Positions 19,471 to 28,078 of a stretch of 64,000 bases of DNA are shown piece after piece. Position 1 is the first letter of the stretch. Every line of letters starts with the position of its first letter. The notes below the pieces were generated by a model. It had not been told where the DNA came from. It saw only the letters and a list, made by a program, of their open reading frames with translations, and made no database searches. Source of the stretch: Streptococcus mitis subsp. hohhotensis (GTDB taxonomy: Bacteria; Bacillota; Bacilli; Lactobacillales; Streptococcaceae); NCBI RefSeq assembly GCF_020089495.2, contig NZ_JAIRCA020000002.1, positions 109,706 to 173,705 of the forward strand, written 5' to 3'. Both the position numbers and the translations under genes were made by a program.

Positions 19471-19841
19471 AAAAAGAACAATTTTATCCGCTAGGGATTT
19501 TACTAGCTGCTATGTTGGGCGGACTTGTGCGCTACCTTGTTTCTACTTGGTTACCAGCCAGTCCAGACTTTCCTTGGGGCACTCTCTTTGTCAACTATCT
19601 GGGAATTTTCTGCCTGGTTTATCTTGTCAAGGGATATCTGGTCTATAAAGGAACCAGTAAAGGCGTTATTTTAGCACTGGGGACGGGCTTTTGTGGCGGT
19701 TTAACAACTTTTTCCAGTCTAATGCTTGATGCTGTGAAACTGCTTGATACAGGGCGTTATCTTAGTTTAGTTATGTATTTGCTTTTGAGTATTGGTGGAG
19801 GTCTACTCTTGGCTTATTGTCTGGGGAGGAAAAAATGGTAA
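19467..19841 (+). CDS. crcB1: Fluoride exporter CrcB, first subunit
   Basis: 124 residues, four membrane segments. It has the GGLVRYLVS motif near residue 18 and GFCGGLTTFSS near residue 73, both from the Fluc/CrcB pore. CrcB pairs encoded side by side form a dual-topology heterodimer that exports F-. The start overlaps the chorismate mutase stop. No fluoride riboswitch was noticed upstream. Confidence 0.93.
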   Translation: MKKEQFYPLGILLAAMLGGLVRYLVSTWLPASPDFPWGTLFVNYLGIFCLVYLVKGYLVYKGTSKGVILALGTGFCGGLTTFSSLMLDAVKLLDTGRYLSLVMYLLLSIGGGLLLAYCLGRKKW

Positions 19842-20164
19842 TGGTCTATCTTGCAATTGCTTGTGGCTGCGGAGCGCTCGTACGGTATTTCTTTTCTCGC
19901 TATAATCAAGCTTCTACATTGCCACTCGGAACGCTTATAGCCAATCTTTTAGGTTGTTTTTTGATTGGCTTATTCTACAATCATGTGGAGTCTAAGGAAG
20001 TCTATGCTATTCTAGCAACAGGATTTTGCGGAGGTTTGACAACTTTTTCGACCTTGAATGATGAACTTCAAAGACTGTTAAGAGATAAGAAGGTTTTTTA
20101 CATTTACCTGACCTTGACCTACCTAGGTGGTTTGATTGCGATTTTTTTAGGAATTTTGCTATAA
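19835..20164 (+). CDS. crcB2: Fluoride exporter CrcB, second subunit
   Basis: 109 residues from the ATG at 19835 with a GGGGAGGAAA SD; it overlaps the end of crcB1 (ATGGTAA). Same motifs as its neighbour: CGALVRYFFSR and GFCGGLTTFST, then four membrane segments in total. Expected to sit in the membrane in the opposite orientation to CrcB1. A start two codons later (MVYLAI) is possible. Confidence 0.92.
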   Translation: MVMVYLAIACGCGALVRYFFSRYNQASTLPLGTLIANLLGCFLIGLFYNHVESKEVYAILATGFCGGLTTFSTLNDELQRLLRDKKVFYIYLTLTYLGGLIAIFLGILL

Positions 20165-20169
20165 ATTTC

Positions 20170-20282
20170 TTTACTTTTTTGTGGAAATTTGGTAAACTGT
20201 ATCTTGTGTGTAATGGACGCACAAAAATACAGTTTATCCGCTGAGGAAGGTTCCTCAAGATTGACAAAGATAGGAGAATAAA
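20170..20282 (+). promoter_or_regulatory. rplS promoter and structured leader
   Basis: TTTACT (20170-20175), 17 bp, TAAACT (20193-20198) with TGG before it gives a promoter. A palindrome AAACTGTAT (20194-20202) / ATACAGTTT (20227-20235) encloses the hairpin TTGTG...CACAA, and GAGGAA/TTCCTC (20243-20256) follows. If transcription starts near 20205, the outer arms overlap the -10 box and cannot both be in the RNA, leaving the inner hairpins as a possible L19-type leader. A different, upstream start would put the whole structure in the RNA. Confidence 0.5.
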
Positions 20283-20630
20283 ATGAATCCATTAATCCAA
20301 AGCTTGACTGAAGGTCAACTTCGTACAGATATCCCATCATTCCGTCCTGGTGACACTGTTCGTGTACACGCGAAAGTTGTCGAAGGTAACCGTGAACGTA
20401 TCCAGATTTTTGAAGGTGTTGTTATCGCACGTAAAGGTGCTGGTATCTCAGAAAACTACACAGTTCGTAAAATCTCTAACGGTGTAGGTGTTGAGCGTAT
20501 CTTCCCAATCCACACTCCACGTGTTGAAAAAATCGAAGTTGTACGTTACGGTAAAGTACGTCGTGCGAAATTGTACTACTTGCGTGCTCTTCAAGGTAAG
20601 GCAGCTCGTATCAAAGAAATCCGTCGTTAA
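20283..20630 (+). CDS. rplS: Ribosomal protein L19
   Basis: 115 residues, the usual length. Typical segments are [36 protein letters not shown] and the basic end [10 protein letters not shown]. 50S subunit protein at the subunit interface. SD is AGGAG. A terminator and tRNA-Arg(CCU) follow directly. Confidence 0.98.
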
Positions 20631-20637
20631 TTCGACT

Positions 20638-20668
20638 AAAAAACTCTGCTTCTTCAGCAGAGTTTTTA
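20638..20668 (+). terminator. rplS terminator
   Basis: AAAAACTCTGCT, TCTTC loop, AGCAGAGTTTTT. Confidence 0.88.
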
Positions 20669-20672
20669 TCTA

Positions 20673-20744
20673 GCTCCCTTAGTTCAATGGATATAACAAC
20701 TCCCTCCTAAGGAGTAGTTGCAGGTTCGATTCCTGCAGGGGGCA
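20673..20744 (+). tRNA. tRNA-Arg (CCU)
   Basis: 72 nt cloverleaf. The acceptor arms GCTCCCT and AGGGGGC pair, the anticodon stem ACTCC/GGAGT encloses CTCCTAA with anticodon CCT, and the T arm is GCAGG TTCGATT CCTGC. The discriminator base is A and CCA is not encoded. It reads AGG codons. Its 3' end borders an AT-rich accessory patch, which is common for tRNA genes used as integration sites. Confidence 0.95.
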
Positions 20745-20918
20745 TATAAACTATTGATTTTACTGGGTGTTTGAGGTGTTTTGTCCCAAATGACTGTTGT
20801 GATGATGAAATGTTCATCTTCAATTTGCTGTTTAGAATCATCAATGTTTCTATTCAAACAGTTGATTTAATCAATAGTTTACCTAAAGTTTACCTAAATT
20901 TTAGGAGGAGTTATAATT

Positions 20919-22151
20919 ATGAATTTTGACGGAAAGGTTTTAGAATCATTTACTTTTCTAATTAAGTATACTTTAATTCTAAGTGTTTTTTATTACCATT
21001 TTAAAAATAAAAATAGAATTAAATTGAGAAATCCTTATTTTAGAAGTATCGATAAAATTTTGAGCAAGTATTATTCAAGTTATTTTTTCAAGTTTCATGA
21101 CTTGCAATTCTATCCAAAACTTAAGTTTGTTTATAGAAATATGTTATTTGATTTTTTTAGTGAAGGAATATATCCTGAAATATTAGAATCATATATTAAA
21201 ACTGAAGCTAAAAAATCTTCTTATATAAAAAACTCTTTAGCTCTAGTAATAGCTTTCTTTGGAGGTAAAGAATTAAATACTCTACTTACTAATTTTAATA
21301 GTATTAGCGCTTATTTTAATTTCGAAAGTATAGGTATTTTCTTTAGTGACATAGCTTTTCTTTTAAGTGATTCAGAAATTCGAAGTACGTTATTAATTTC
21401 TTTAGCATCGATTGTTATTATCCTTATTTCTCTTTTATTTCTATTCTCTATTTTATTACTTGATAATACCTCTTTTATTAGAAAACATAGTTTAAATAAG
21501 CAAGGCAAACATATAATAGAAGATGTGATAACTTACTATAAAAACAATGAAAATATAGAAAATTTTAACTCAAACGATTTCGTATTCACAGATGAGTACA
21601 TCTCTTTATTAAATATTAGAATCATAAAGATTGAAAAGATGTACACAATCATTTTCCCTAAGAAACTTACAGAAAAAAGAAGCAAGCGTGAATGGAATAT
21701 AGAAAATGTAAGAGGTAGATTTGAGATTCCTAATATACTTTTAAATAATCAGAAGTATACATTTATTTTTAAGAGAGAGTCAGAAAATTCTATTCCAAGT
21801 ATAGATGATGTTAGATTTCAAAATGGTACTAGTGTAACAACAGTGGAATTAGAAAAGTTAAAAAAAATATTTGAAATACTATTTTTAGGTGCTGAAATTG
21901 AATTTACCAAATTTACATTTGTTGAAAAAATGCTTTATAAATTCACGGTAAATAAAGAAAATCCTACTATTTGGAGTAAAGTATTCAAATTTTTAAAATT
22001 CTTGGTTGTAGTCGTAGCAATGATTCTTTTTCTTTTTTTTGTAATTATGTTAGGATTATTTGTTATCGGAGATTATTTATTTTACATCTTCCTTATTCTT
22101 TATTTACTTTTAAAAATAGCTCAATATATTGTAAAAAAATTATTTAGCTAA
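20919..22151 (+). CDS. Unrecognised AT-rich multi-pass membrane protein
   Basis: 410 residues; not recognised. Likely membrane segments: one near the N-terminus (about 12-28), two in the middle (about 107-125 and 158-182) and two at the C-terminal end (about 350-375 and 380-400). The soluble part between about residues 190 and 345 is Asn/Lys/Ile-rich with strands such as KMYTIIFPKKL. Good SD (TAGGAGGAG). Base use is far more AT-rich than in the neighbouring core genes, and it follows a tRNA gene, so recent acquisition is likely. A defence or ICE-cargo role is conceivable but unsupported. Confidence 0.7.
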   Translation: MNFDGKVLESFTFLIKYTLILSVFYYHFKNKNRIKLRNPYFRSIDKILSKYYSSYFFKFHDLQFYPKLKFVYRNMLFDFFSEGIYPEILESYIKTEAKKSSYIKNSLALVIAFFGGKELNTLLTNFNSISAYFNFESIGIFFSDIAFLLSDSEIRSTLLISLASIVIILISLLFLFSILLLDNTSFIRKHSLNKQGKHIIEDVITYYKNNENIENFNSNDFVFTDEYISLLNIRIIKIEKMYTIIFPKKLTEKRSKREWNIENVRGRFEIPNILLNNQKYTFIFKRESENSIPSIDDVRFQNGTSVTTVELEKLKKIFEILFLGAEIEFTKFTFVEKMLYKFTVNKENPTIWSKVFKFLKFLVVVVAMILFLFFVIMLGLFVIGDYLFYIFLILYLLLKIAQYIVKKLFS

Positions 22152-22681
22152 TTTTAGTTTAATCAGTATCATTATCTATACTAAGCATTGGTCTTATCAT
22201 AAATTTCAATAGATTTATCCCACGAGGTGCGATAGCCATGGTTACAGTTGTGCCTTTCAACCATTTTTTACTCGTTCCACTTTAGGAAGAGAAAAAAGTG
22301 ATTGAAGCATAGAATCCTGAATGGAAAGACCTTAGTACTAGTGGAGCTGAGATCCCTTCGACAGAAGCAAGTAAACGGAACATGGCAACTGTTGGGAGCA
22401 TTGTTGACTTGTTCTTATCGTTTGCTTTACTCTATAGGACTGCTAAGGTAACCTACTGCCGATGAACTAAAGAACCTTCCCAAGATTGAGAACAAGGGTA
22501 TTCCTAAACTTGATAATAAGAAAATTCCAAAAATAAAAAGGGGTTTAGAAGAGTAAGATTGTTAATCTAATCATGATAGAGGAGATTCAAGCTTATATCT
22601 CTTCTTTTTAGATACGGGATAATGATGTTTTCAAGTACGATGGTATGTAAGCAAGTCCGCTATGTATAAGGAGTTGAAACC
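22152..22681 (+). pseudogene. Decayed coding debris
   Basis: No intact gene. Broken plus-strand reading frames are visible: FNRFIPRGAIAMVTVVPFNH (about 22205-22265), NPEWKDLSTSGAEIPSTEAS (22312-22371) followed by KRNMATVGSIVDLFLSF, and ELKNLPKIENKGIPKLDNKK up to a stop at 22554-22556. They lie in different frames with stops between them, so at least one gene has decayed here. I do not recognise the family. Confidence 0.4.
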
Positions 22682-23008
22682 ATGCTAGCTACTTGTATTG
22701 ATTATATAGGTGATAAGTCAGGGACCTATAAGTTGTTAAGAAATTATTCGTCCTTGCCTTTTTCTTTGATCCAGTCCAGAATAAAAGATCATGACACAGT
22801 AATAGAAGTAGACATGTTAGATTTGGACGAATTGAAAAAGGTTAGAGAATTAATTGGAGAGTTAAGTGCTATTGGAACTAAGATTACGATGAGGGATTCG
22901 ACTGGTATTATCACCTTAGAATTATTAAATAATATTATTTCTACCTTCGAAGAGATTGCGGCTGAAAGAGAAGAACTAGATGCTCTGATGTTTGAGGAGG
23001 AAGAGTGA
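22682..23008 (+). CDS. Small hypothetical protein, acidic C-terminus
   Basis: 108 residues; not recognised. It begins MLATCIDYIGDKSGTYKLL, has a helical middle (LDELKKVRELIGELSAIG) and ends in a run of Glu. No signal peptide or membrane segment. An SD-like AAGGAG sits 8 bases before the ATG, and a terminator follows, so it is probably a real single-gene unit. It lies among debris in the accessory patch after tRNA-Arg. Confidence 0.6.
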   Translation: MLATCIDYIGDKSGTYKLLRNYSSLPFSLIQSRIKDHDTVIEVDMLDLDELKKVRELIGELSAIGTKITMRDSTGIITLELLNNIISTFEEIAAEREELDALMFEEEE

Positions 23009-23066
23009 TTTGTTTTGCAAGTTTCTAAAGGTAACTCGTTTGTGACGAATTCAATATTCAAAAAGA

Positions 23067-23110
23067 ACACCCCAGAAGTAAGAGTGTCATCTCTACTTTT
23101 TGGGGTGTTA
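23067..23110. terminator. Terminator between the small ORF and the HAD gene
   Basis: AACACCCCAGAAGTA and TACTTTTTGGGGTGTT form a strong stem; it can serve both converging genes. Confidence 0.75.
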
Positions 23111-23133
23111 TTTATTTTCTATGCTTAAGCATT

Positions 23134-23940
23134 TTACAGTACCCATGTACGGATAGCGTGAGCTACGCCGGATTCGTCATTTGTTTTGGTGATGTATTTG
23201 GCGATTTTTTTGATTTCTGGATTTCCATTTTCCATGACAACGGGGTTTCCAACGACTTCCAGCATGGCGCGGTCATTTTCTTCGTCTCCTATTGCCATGT
23301 TTTCCTCTTTGGTCAATCCTAGTTTTTCAGCTAAGTGGGTAATAGCTGAACCCTTGTCTACATTCTTTTTAAGGAGTTCGAGGTAGAAAGGAGCAGATTT
23401 GTTGATGGAGTAGCGCTCGTAAAATTCGGCTGGTATCTTTTCAATCGCAGCATCGAGGATTTCTGGTTCATCGATGAACATACATTTGACAATTTCTTTG
23501 TCAGCCATTTCTTCAGGAGTGCGGTAGAAAATCGGCATGCTGACGAGGGTTGATTCGTGCACAGTGTATTTTCCGATATTGCGATTGGCTGTGTAGATGC
23601 CGTCCTTGGTAATAGCGTGCATGTGGACACCGAGCTTACGACTGAGAAATTCTATATCAAGATAATCCTCATAGGTCAAGGATTCGCTGATAATCTCATG
23701 TCCTGTAGCAGTTTCTTGGACAAGGGCACCATTGAAGGTCACAACATAGTCACCCTCGTCTCTCAACTGCAAGTCGTCCAGAAGTTTGGCAACACCTGCG
23801 ATAGGGCGACCAGTTGCAATGACGACTTTGACACCAGCTTCTTTGGCATCTTGGATGGCAGAAAAGACTTCAGGAGTGATTTCCTTTTGGCTGTTGACTA
23901 GGGTTCCGTCGATATCGACGGCGATTAGTTTAATACTCAT
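23134..23940 (-). CDS. Cof-type HAD-superfamily phosphatase
   Basis: 268 residues. HAD motif I is DIDGTLVNS (nucleophile Asp near residue 9), motif II is the Thr in IATGRP, motif III is the Lys of KGSAITHLAEKLG, and motif IV is AIGDEENDRAML. The large C2 cap between motifs II and III places it in the Cof/YidA group, which dephosphorylates sugar phosphates and related small molecules; the substrate is not evident. Twelve bases separate it from the upstream HD gene, so they are likely co-transcribed. SD AAGAGG. Confidence 0.92.
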   Translation of the reverse strand: MSIKLIAVDIDGTLVNSQKEITPEVFSAIQDAKEAGVKVVIATGRPIAGVAKLLDDLQLRDEGDYVVTFNGALVQETATGHEIISESLTYEDYLDIEFLSRKLGVHMHAITKDGIYTANRNIGKYTVHESTLVSMPIFYRTPEEMADKEIVKCMFIDEPEILDAAIEKIPAEFYERYSINKSAPFYLELLKKNVDKGSAITHLAEKLGLTKEENMAIGDEENDRAMLEVVGNPVVMENGNPEIKKIAKYITKTNDESGVAHAIRTWVL

Positions 23941-23952
23941 AAATTTCCTCTT

Positions 23953-25257
23953 CTAGTTTTTATTTGGGGTAAAATGATCGTTCTCAATCAAGTGTAAAAA
24001 TTGCTGGGTGATACTTGCGAAGATGCTGTTTTGGTCCAACATTTCTTTTGGAAAATAGAAACGATTATCTCCGTGGCGACTACCAGCAAGGGATTGGACG
24101 ATAGGAGACAGGCTAGAGAGTTCTGCCAGTTTTCCATTTTTTTGTAAAATCTCAATCTGTGTCCGTGGATTTTCAGATTCGGGACGATAGATATCATAAG
24201 GGAGGTCAAAGTTCTTATGAATAGCAGTATAGTAGTCGGGATCAAAGCCGATATCCTCAACCAATTTTCTCATGCTGGCGAGTTGGTCTTGATCCTCTTG
24301 TGAAAAGGTAATGGATTTAAAGACCTTGCGGTTGACAAAGCGTTGCGACAAATCTGCGAGAATCTTGTCAGGACTGGTCATCCAGAGTTGGAAATAGGTA
24401 TTCATCACACCATCATCCAGAGCCAGATAGTCAGACAAGGTCACATTTTTTTCAAAGAAAGGCAGGAGATGTGGAGAAGTTCGTGCAAAGAAGTCTTTTT
24501 CTTCTGGATAAAGTTCCTTGGCGCGCTTTAGGAGATTCTGTAGGAGAACTTCCATAGCGCGTGTTGCTGGGTGGAAATAAACCTGCATGTACATCTGGTA
24601 ACGACTGAGGACGTAGTCTTCGATGGCGTGCATGCCATTGCGCTGAAAGGCGATGCCATTTTCGACAGGGCGAATGACTCGGAGGATTCGAGTCAGGTCA
24701 AATTCTCCATAGGAAGCACCTGTAAAATAGGAGTCGCGCAAGAGATAGTCCATGCGGTCTGCATCAATCTGACTAGAAATGAGTTGCACAACCTGCTTGT
24801 TAGGGTAGGTATGGTCTATGACACTGGCAACCTTTTCTGGAAAATCTGGCGCCACTTGTAGCAGGACTTGGTGAATCTCTGTCTCAGGACTTTGGATAAT
24901 TTCCTGAGTAATGGCCTCATGATCTGTATCAAAGAGATGTTCAAAAGTATGGGAGTAAGCACCATGCCCAAGGTCATGTAGGAGAGCAGAGGTCATGGTC
25001 AAGAGAGACTCGGCAGGATTCCATTCTTCAGGATATTTTTCTTCAAAAATCTCTGTGATGCGTCGTGCAATTTCATAGACTCCTAGACAGTGGGAGAAGC
25101 GGCTGTGCTCCCCACCGTGGAAGGTATAACTGGAAGTTCCCAGTTGTTTGATACGACGCAAACGCTGAAATTCTTTTGTATTAATCAAGTCATAGATGAT
25201 TTAATTATTGACATGGATGTAGTTGTGAACTGGGTCACGGAATACTTTTTCGTTCAT
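23953..25257 (-). pseudogene. HD-domain phosphohydrolase gene with early stop codon
   Basis: From the ATG at 25257 the frame reads MNEKVFRDPVHNYIHVNN and then TAA (25201-25203), followed in the same frame by IIYDLINTKEFQRLRRIKQL and the remaining 411 or so residues. Metal ligands are visible: HSRFSHCLGV, the HD pair in LLHDLGHGAYSHTF, and the downstream D of QIDADRMDYLLRDS. The family is the dGTPase-like HD group (YwfO type). A CAA to TAA change at codon 19 explains the break. Restart at the TTG at 25188 is possible but lacks an SD. The rest is intact, so the mutation looks recent. Confidence 0.8.
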
Positions 25258-25263
25258 ATGACC

Positions 25264-25272
25264 ATTATAGCA
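25264..25272 (-). promoter_or_regulatory. Promoter of the HD/HAD pair (predicted leaderless)
   Basis: On the minus strand TGCTATAAT, hexamer at 25269-25264, then six bases and the ATG at 25257. Confidence 0.55.
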
Positions 25273-25328
25273 AAATCCTGCTCTTTTTGGTAAAATAGTA
25301 GGACAAGAGACAAGAAAGAGGACCTGAT

Positions 25329-25706
25329 GTGAAGATTCGGATGCGAAATACGATTCAGTTTGATGAGCAGTTGGAAGTGATTGACCAGCTTTATGATGTA
25401 GAAGTGCATGAAAAAGGAGATTATAGCTACCTGCTTTTCTATAATGAGGAAAAGGAAAAAGTGGTTATTAAATTTCATGGTCAAGAACTGGTGATGAGCC
25501 GATTTTCCAATCCCAAGACCATTATGCGCTTTTTAAAGGATAGTGATAGTTTAGCCTATATTCCTACACCTATGGGCATGCAGGAGTTTATCATCCAAAC
25601 GAGCCATTATCAAGTTGATGGGCAAAAGATTGAACTAGATTATCAACTACAAAATCAAGAGGGACATCTCTTTGCCAGCTATCAATTGGAAATTACTTGG
25701 GGCTAG
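25329..25706 (+). CDS. DUF1934 / YwiB-like beta-barrel protein
   Basis: 125 residues from a GTG start with an AAGAGGACC SD; alternating strand pattern such as YSYLLFYNEEKEKVVIKF and RFSNPKTIMRF. This is the small lipocalin-like DUF1934 family (YwiB), whose function is not known. It is divergent from the HD/HAD pair, with an extended -10 TGGTAAAAT at 25288-25296, and is followed by a terminator. It marks the left border of the defence island. Confidence 0.8.
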   Translation: MKIRMRNTIQFDEQLEVIDQLYDVEVHEKGDYSYLLFYNEEKEKVVIKFHGQELVMSRFSNPKTIMRFLKDSDSLAYIPTPMGMQEFIIQTSHYQVDGQKIELDYQLQNQEGHLFASYQLEITWG

Positions 25707-25816
25707 GCTCATGTCTTTTTCAAATTTAGCTAGCTATCTTCTTGAATTGGCTCCCTAGTGTGGTAGATTAGGGATAATATCCAAATTTCATACAGCAGTT
25801 ATATTGTTATGTACAC

Positions 25817-25845
25817 AGAGATTAGTTTTGTACTAGTCTCTTTTT
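25817..25845 (+). terminator. Terminator after the YwiB-like gene
   Basis: AGAGATTAGT, TTTGT loop, ACTAGTCTCT, TTTT. Confidence 0.7.
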
Positions 25846-25869
25846 CTTTATTTTACCGAAGACTATTGG

Positions 25870-25898
25870 TTGGATAATCCTCTCAAATATGGTATACT
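25870..25898 (+). promoter_or_regulatory. Promoter of the restriction-modification operon
   Basis: TTGGAT (25870-25875), 17-bp spacer, TATACT (25893-25898) with TGG before it. An AAAGGAG SD and the ATG at 25928 follow. Confidence 0.7.
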
Positions 25899-25927
25899 CA
25901 TTACTGTAAAAGGAGATGGATGCCTAA

Positions 25928-28078
25928 ATGCTGAAAACACAAGAAATTGCCGATAAATATGGTATAACAAGACAGACATTGAATAATTGGATGCAAAAAG
26001 GAATAATTTCTCAACCTCGAAAAAATAATCGTTCTGCTTATGAATGGGAAGAAGAAAATGAAAAAGAGATTGTGAGAGTGATTTCAGAAGAAATTCCTGC
26101 AAAATATTATGTTTCAAATAAAGAGACATTAAAAATTGGGAATCGACGCTATCTTGGAAGTAAACAAAAGATGCTTGATTTCATATTGAAGACAGTATCA
26201 GAAAATATTGGAAGTATCGATAGTGTGGCGGATATATTTGGTGGAACAGGTGTTGTTGCAGACTTATTTAGAAAACAGAATAAAAAAGTTATAGTGAATG
26301 ATATACTCTATAGCAACTTTGTTTCCTTTCAAACTTGGTTTTCGAATGAGGATGTAGATATTTATAAAGTTTCTCATATAATTGATGAATTAAATAATTT
26401 ATCCCCTAAAAAAGGCTATGTTTCTAAGAATTTTGGTGGTGCTTACTTTTCTGAAGAAAATGCTGGAAAGATTGACTCAATTCGTGAAGAAATTGAAAAA
26501 TATAAATCAGGTAATCAGAGAGAGTATTTCATGTTACTAACCAGTCTATTGTACGCTATGGATAAAGTAGCTAATACTGTGGGTCATTATGACGCTTATA
26601 GGAAAAAAATGGACTCTTGCAAGGAAATATATTTAAGAGTCCCTGAGTATAATGAAAACAAGCAGAATGAAATTTATAATAAAGATGCTAATAAATTAGT
26701 TAAAGAAATTTATGCAGACCTTGTCTATATTGATACGCCATATAATTCACGTGGTTATGAAAATGCCTACCATGTTTTAGAAAATATTGCTGAATGGAAA
26801 AAACCAGAAGTAGAAGGTGTAGCAAAGAAGGCAATTAATCGTTCAGAAAAAGGTTCTGACTATACAAAAAGTAAAGCCCCTCAGGCTTTTGAAGATTTGA
26901 TTCTAAACATTAACGCTAAATATATATTGGTTAGCTATAATAATATGAATAAAAAGGGTAATTCACGCTCAAATGCTAAAATTTCAAATGAAGAAATAAT
27001 CGAGATTTTATCGAAAAGAGGCAAGGTTCAGGTATTTGAAACTAATTTCGCACCTTTCACGACAGGTAAGTCTAAAATTGAAAATCATAAAGAATTACTT
27101 TATTTATGCACGGTTTCCTCTGATAATAAAAAAGAGGAAAAGTTAATAAAAAGTGCTCTTAACTATACTGGAGGAAAGTATAAGTTGCTTCCTCAGTTAT
27201 TACCTCTTTTCCCTGAAGGCTATAATAAATTTATTGATTTATTCTCCGGTGGAGCAACAGTAGCAGTTAATCTTGCTAACATTGATAAATCAAAAAGTAA
27301 AAAGTATATTATCAATGATGTAAGTAAGGAATTAATCGATTTTTATAAATATTTAGAAAATCAAAAAGATGTAACGGTATTTTTGGATAAAGTAGAGGAA
27401 GCTATAGAGTTATATAAACTTTCGAATACACAGAAATATGGCTATGCTCACTACGGAGTAAACAGCTCTACGGGATTGGGTTCGTATAATAAAGAGGCTT
27501 TTCTAAAACTTCGTCAAGATTACAATAAGAAAAATTATAATAAAGTTGATAAGGAAGTGTTATTTTATCTATTAATTGTATTTGGTTTTAACAATCAAAT
27601 AAGATTTAATAATAAAGGAGAGTACAATCTTCCTGTAGGTAAGCGTGATTTTAACGCTAATATGAAATCTAAACTAATTACGTTCATTCAAGGTTTACAA
27701 AATTACAATTTTGTTATCCAATCTTGTGATTTTCGTAAAACTATGAATCAAGTAAATAAAGGAGATTTTGTATATGCAGATCCTCCTTATCGCATTACTA
27801 CTGCCGCTTACAATGAAAATGGTGCGTGGACATTAAAGGATGATTTGGATTTGTTTAAGTATTTAGATAGCATAAACGATAAGGGAGCTTATTTTGCTCT
27901 TTCTAATGTTGTCATTCATAACAATAAAGAAAATAAAGAATTGATGAAATGGGCTTCAAAGTATAATTTACATGTATTAGATTACCATTACAATAATAGT
28001 AATTATCAGTCTAAGGCGAAAATGAGTAATACTGTTGAAGTCTTGATTACAAACTATAATTCGAAAGGTGATATATGA
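25928..28078 (+). CDS. Fused double D12-class adenine-N6 DNA methyltransferase with N-terminal HTH
   Basis: 716 residues in three parts. Residues 1-50: a helix-turn-helix (IADKYGITRQTLNNWMQKG). About 68-395: a first D12-class (Dam-like) domain with RRYLGSKQKML, motif I DIFGGTGVV and motif IV DTPYNSRGY, where the usual DPPY is DTPY. About 410-716: a second domain with LNYTGGKYKLLPQ, DLFSGGATVAVNL and canonical DPPYRITTAAY. Fused pairs of D12 domains, as in M.FokI, methylate the two strands of a short asymmetric site in type IIS systems. It overlaps the nuclease gene by four bases. Very AT-rich compared with the flanking core genes. Confidence 0.9.
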   Translation: MLKTQEIADKYGITRQTLNNWMQKGIISQPRKNNRSAYEWEEENEKEIVRVISEEIPAKYYVSNKETLKIGNRRYLGSKQKMLDFILKTVSENIGSIDSVADIFGGTGVVADLFRKQNKKVIVNDILYSNFVSFQTWFSNEDVDIYKVSHIIDELNNLSPKKGYVSKNFGGAYFSEENAGKIDSIREEIEKYKSGNQREYFMLLTSLLYAMDKVANTVGHYDAYRKKMDSCKEIYLRVPEYNENKQNEIYNKDANKLVKEIYADLVYIDTPYNSRGYENAYHVLENIAEWKKPEVEGVAKKAINRSEKGSDYTKSKAPQAFEDLILNINAKYILVSYNNMNKKGNSRSNAKISNEEIIEILSKRGKVQVFETNFAPFTTGKSKIENHKELLYLCTVSSDNKKEEKLIKSALNYTGGKYKLLPQLLPLFPEGYNKFIDLFSGGATVAVNLANIDKSKSKKYIINDVSKELIDFYKYLENQKDVTVFLDKVEEAIELYKLSNTQKYGYAHYGVNSSTGLGSYNKEAFLKLRQDYNKKNYNKVDKEVLFYLLIVFGFNNQIRFNNKGEYNLPVGKRDFNANMKSKLITFIQGLQNYNFVIQSCDFRKTMNQVNKGDFVYADPPYRITTAAYNENGAWTLKDDLDLFKYLDSINDKGAYFALSNVVIHNNKENKELMKWASKYNLHVLDYHYNNSNYQSKAKMSNTVEVLITNYNSKGDI

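Noticed and set aside
22312..22420. LPxTG-like surface protein end (IPSTE followed by a hydrophobic stretch)
   Set aside because: No basic tail after the hydrophobic segment, stop codons on both sides and no intact frame; treated as debris.
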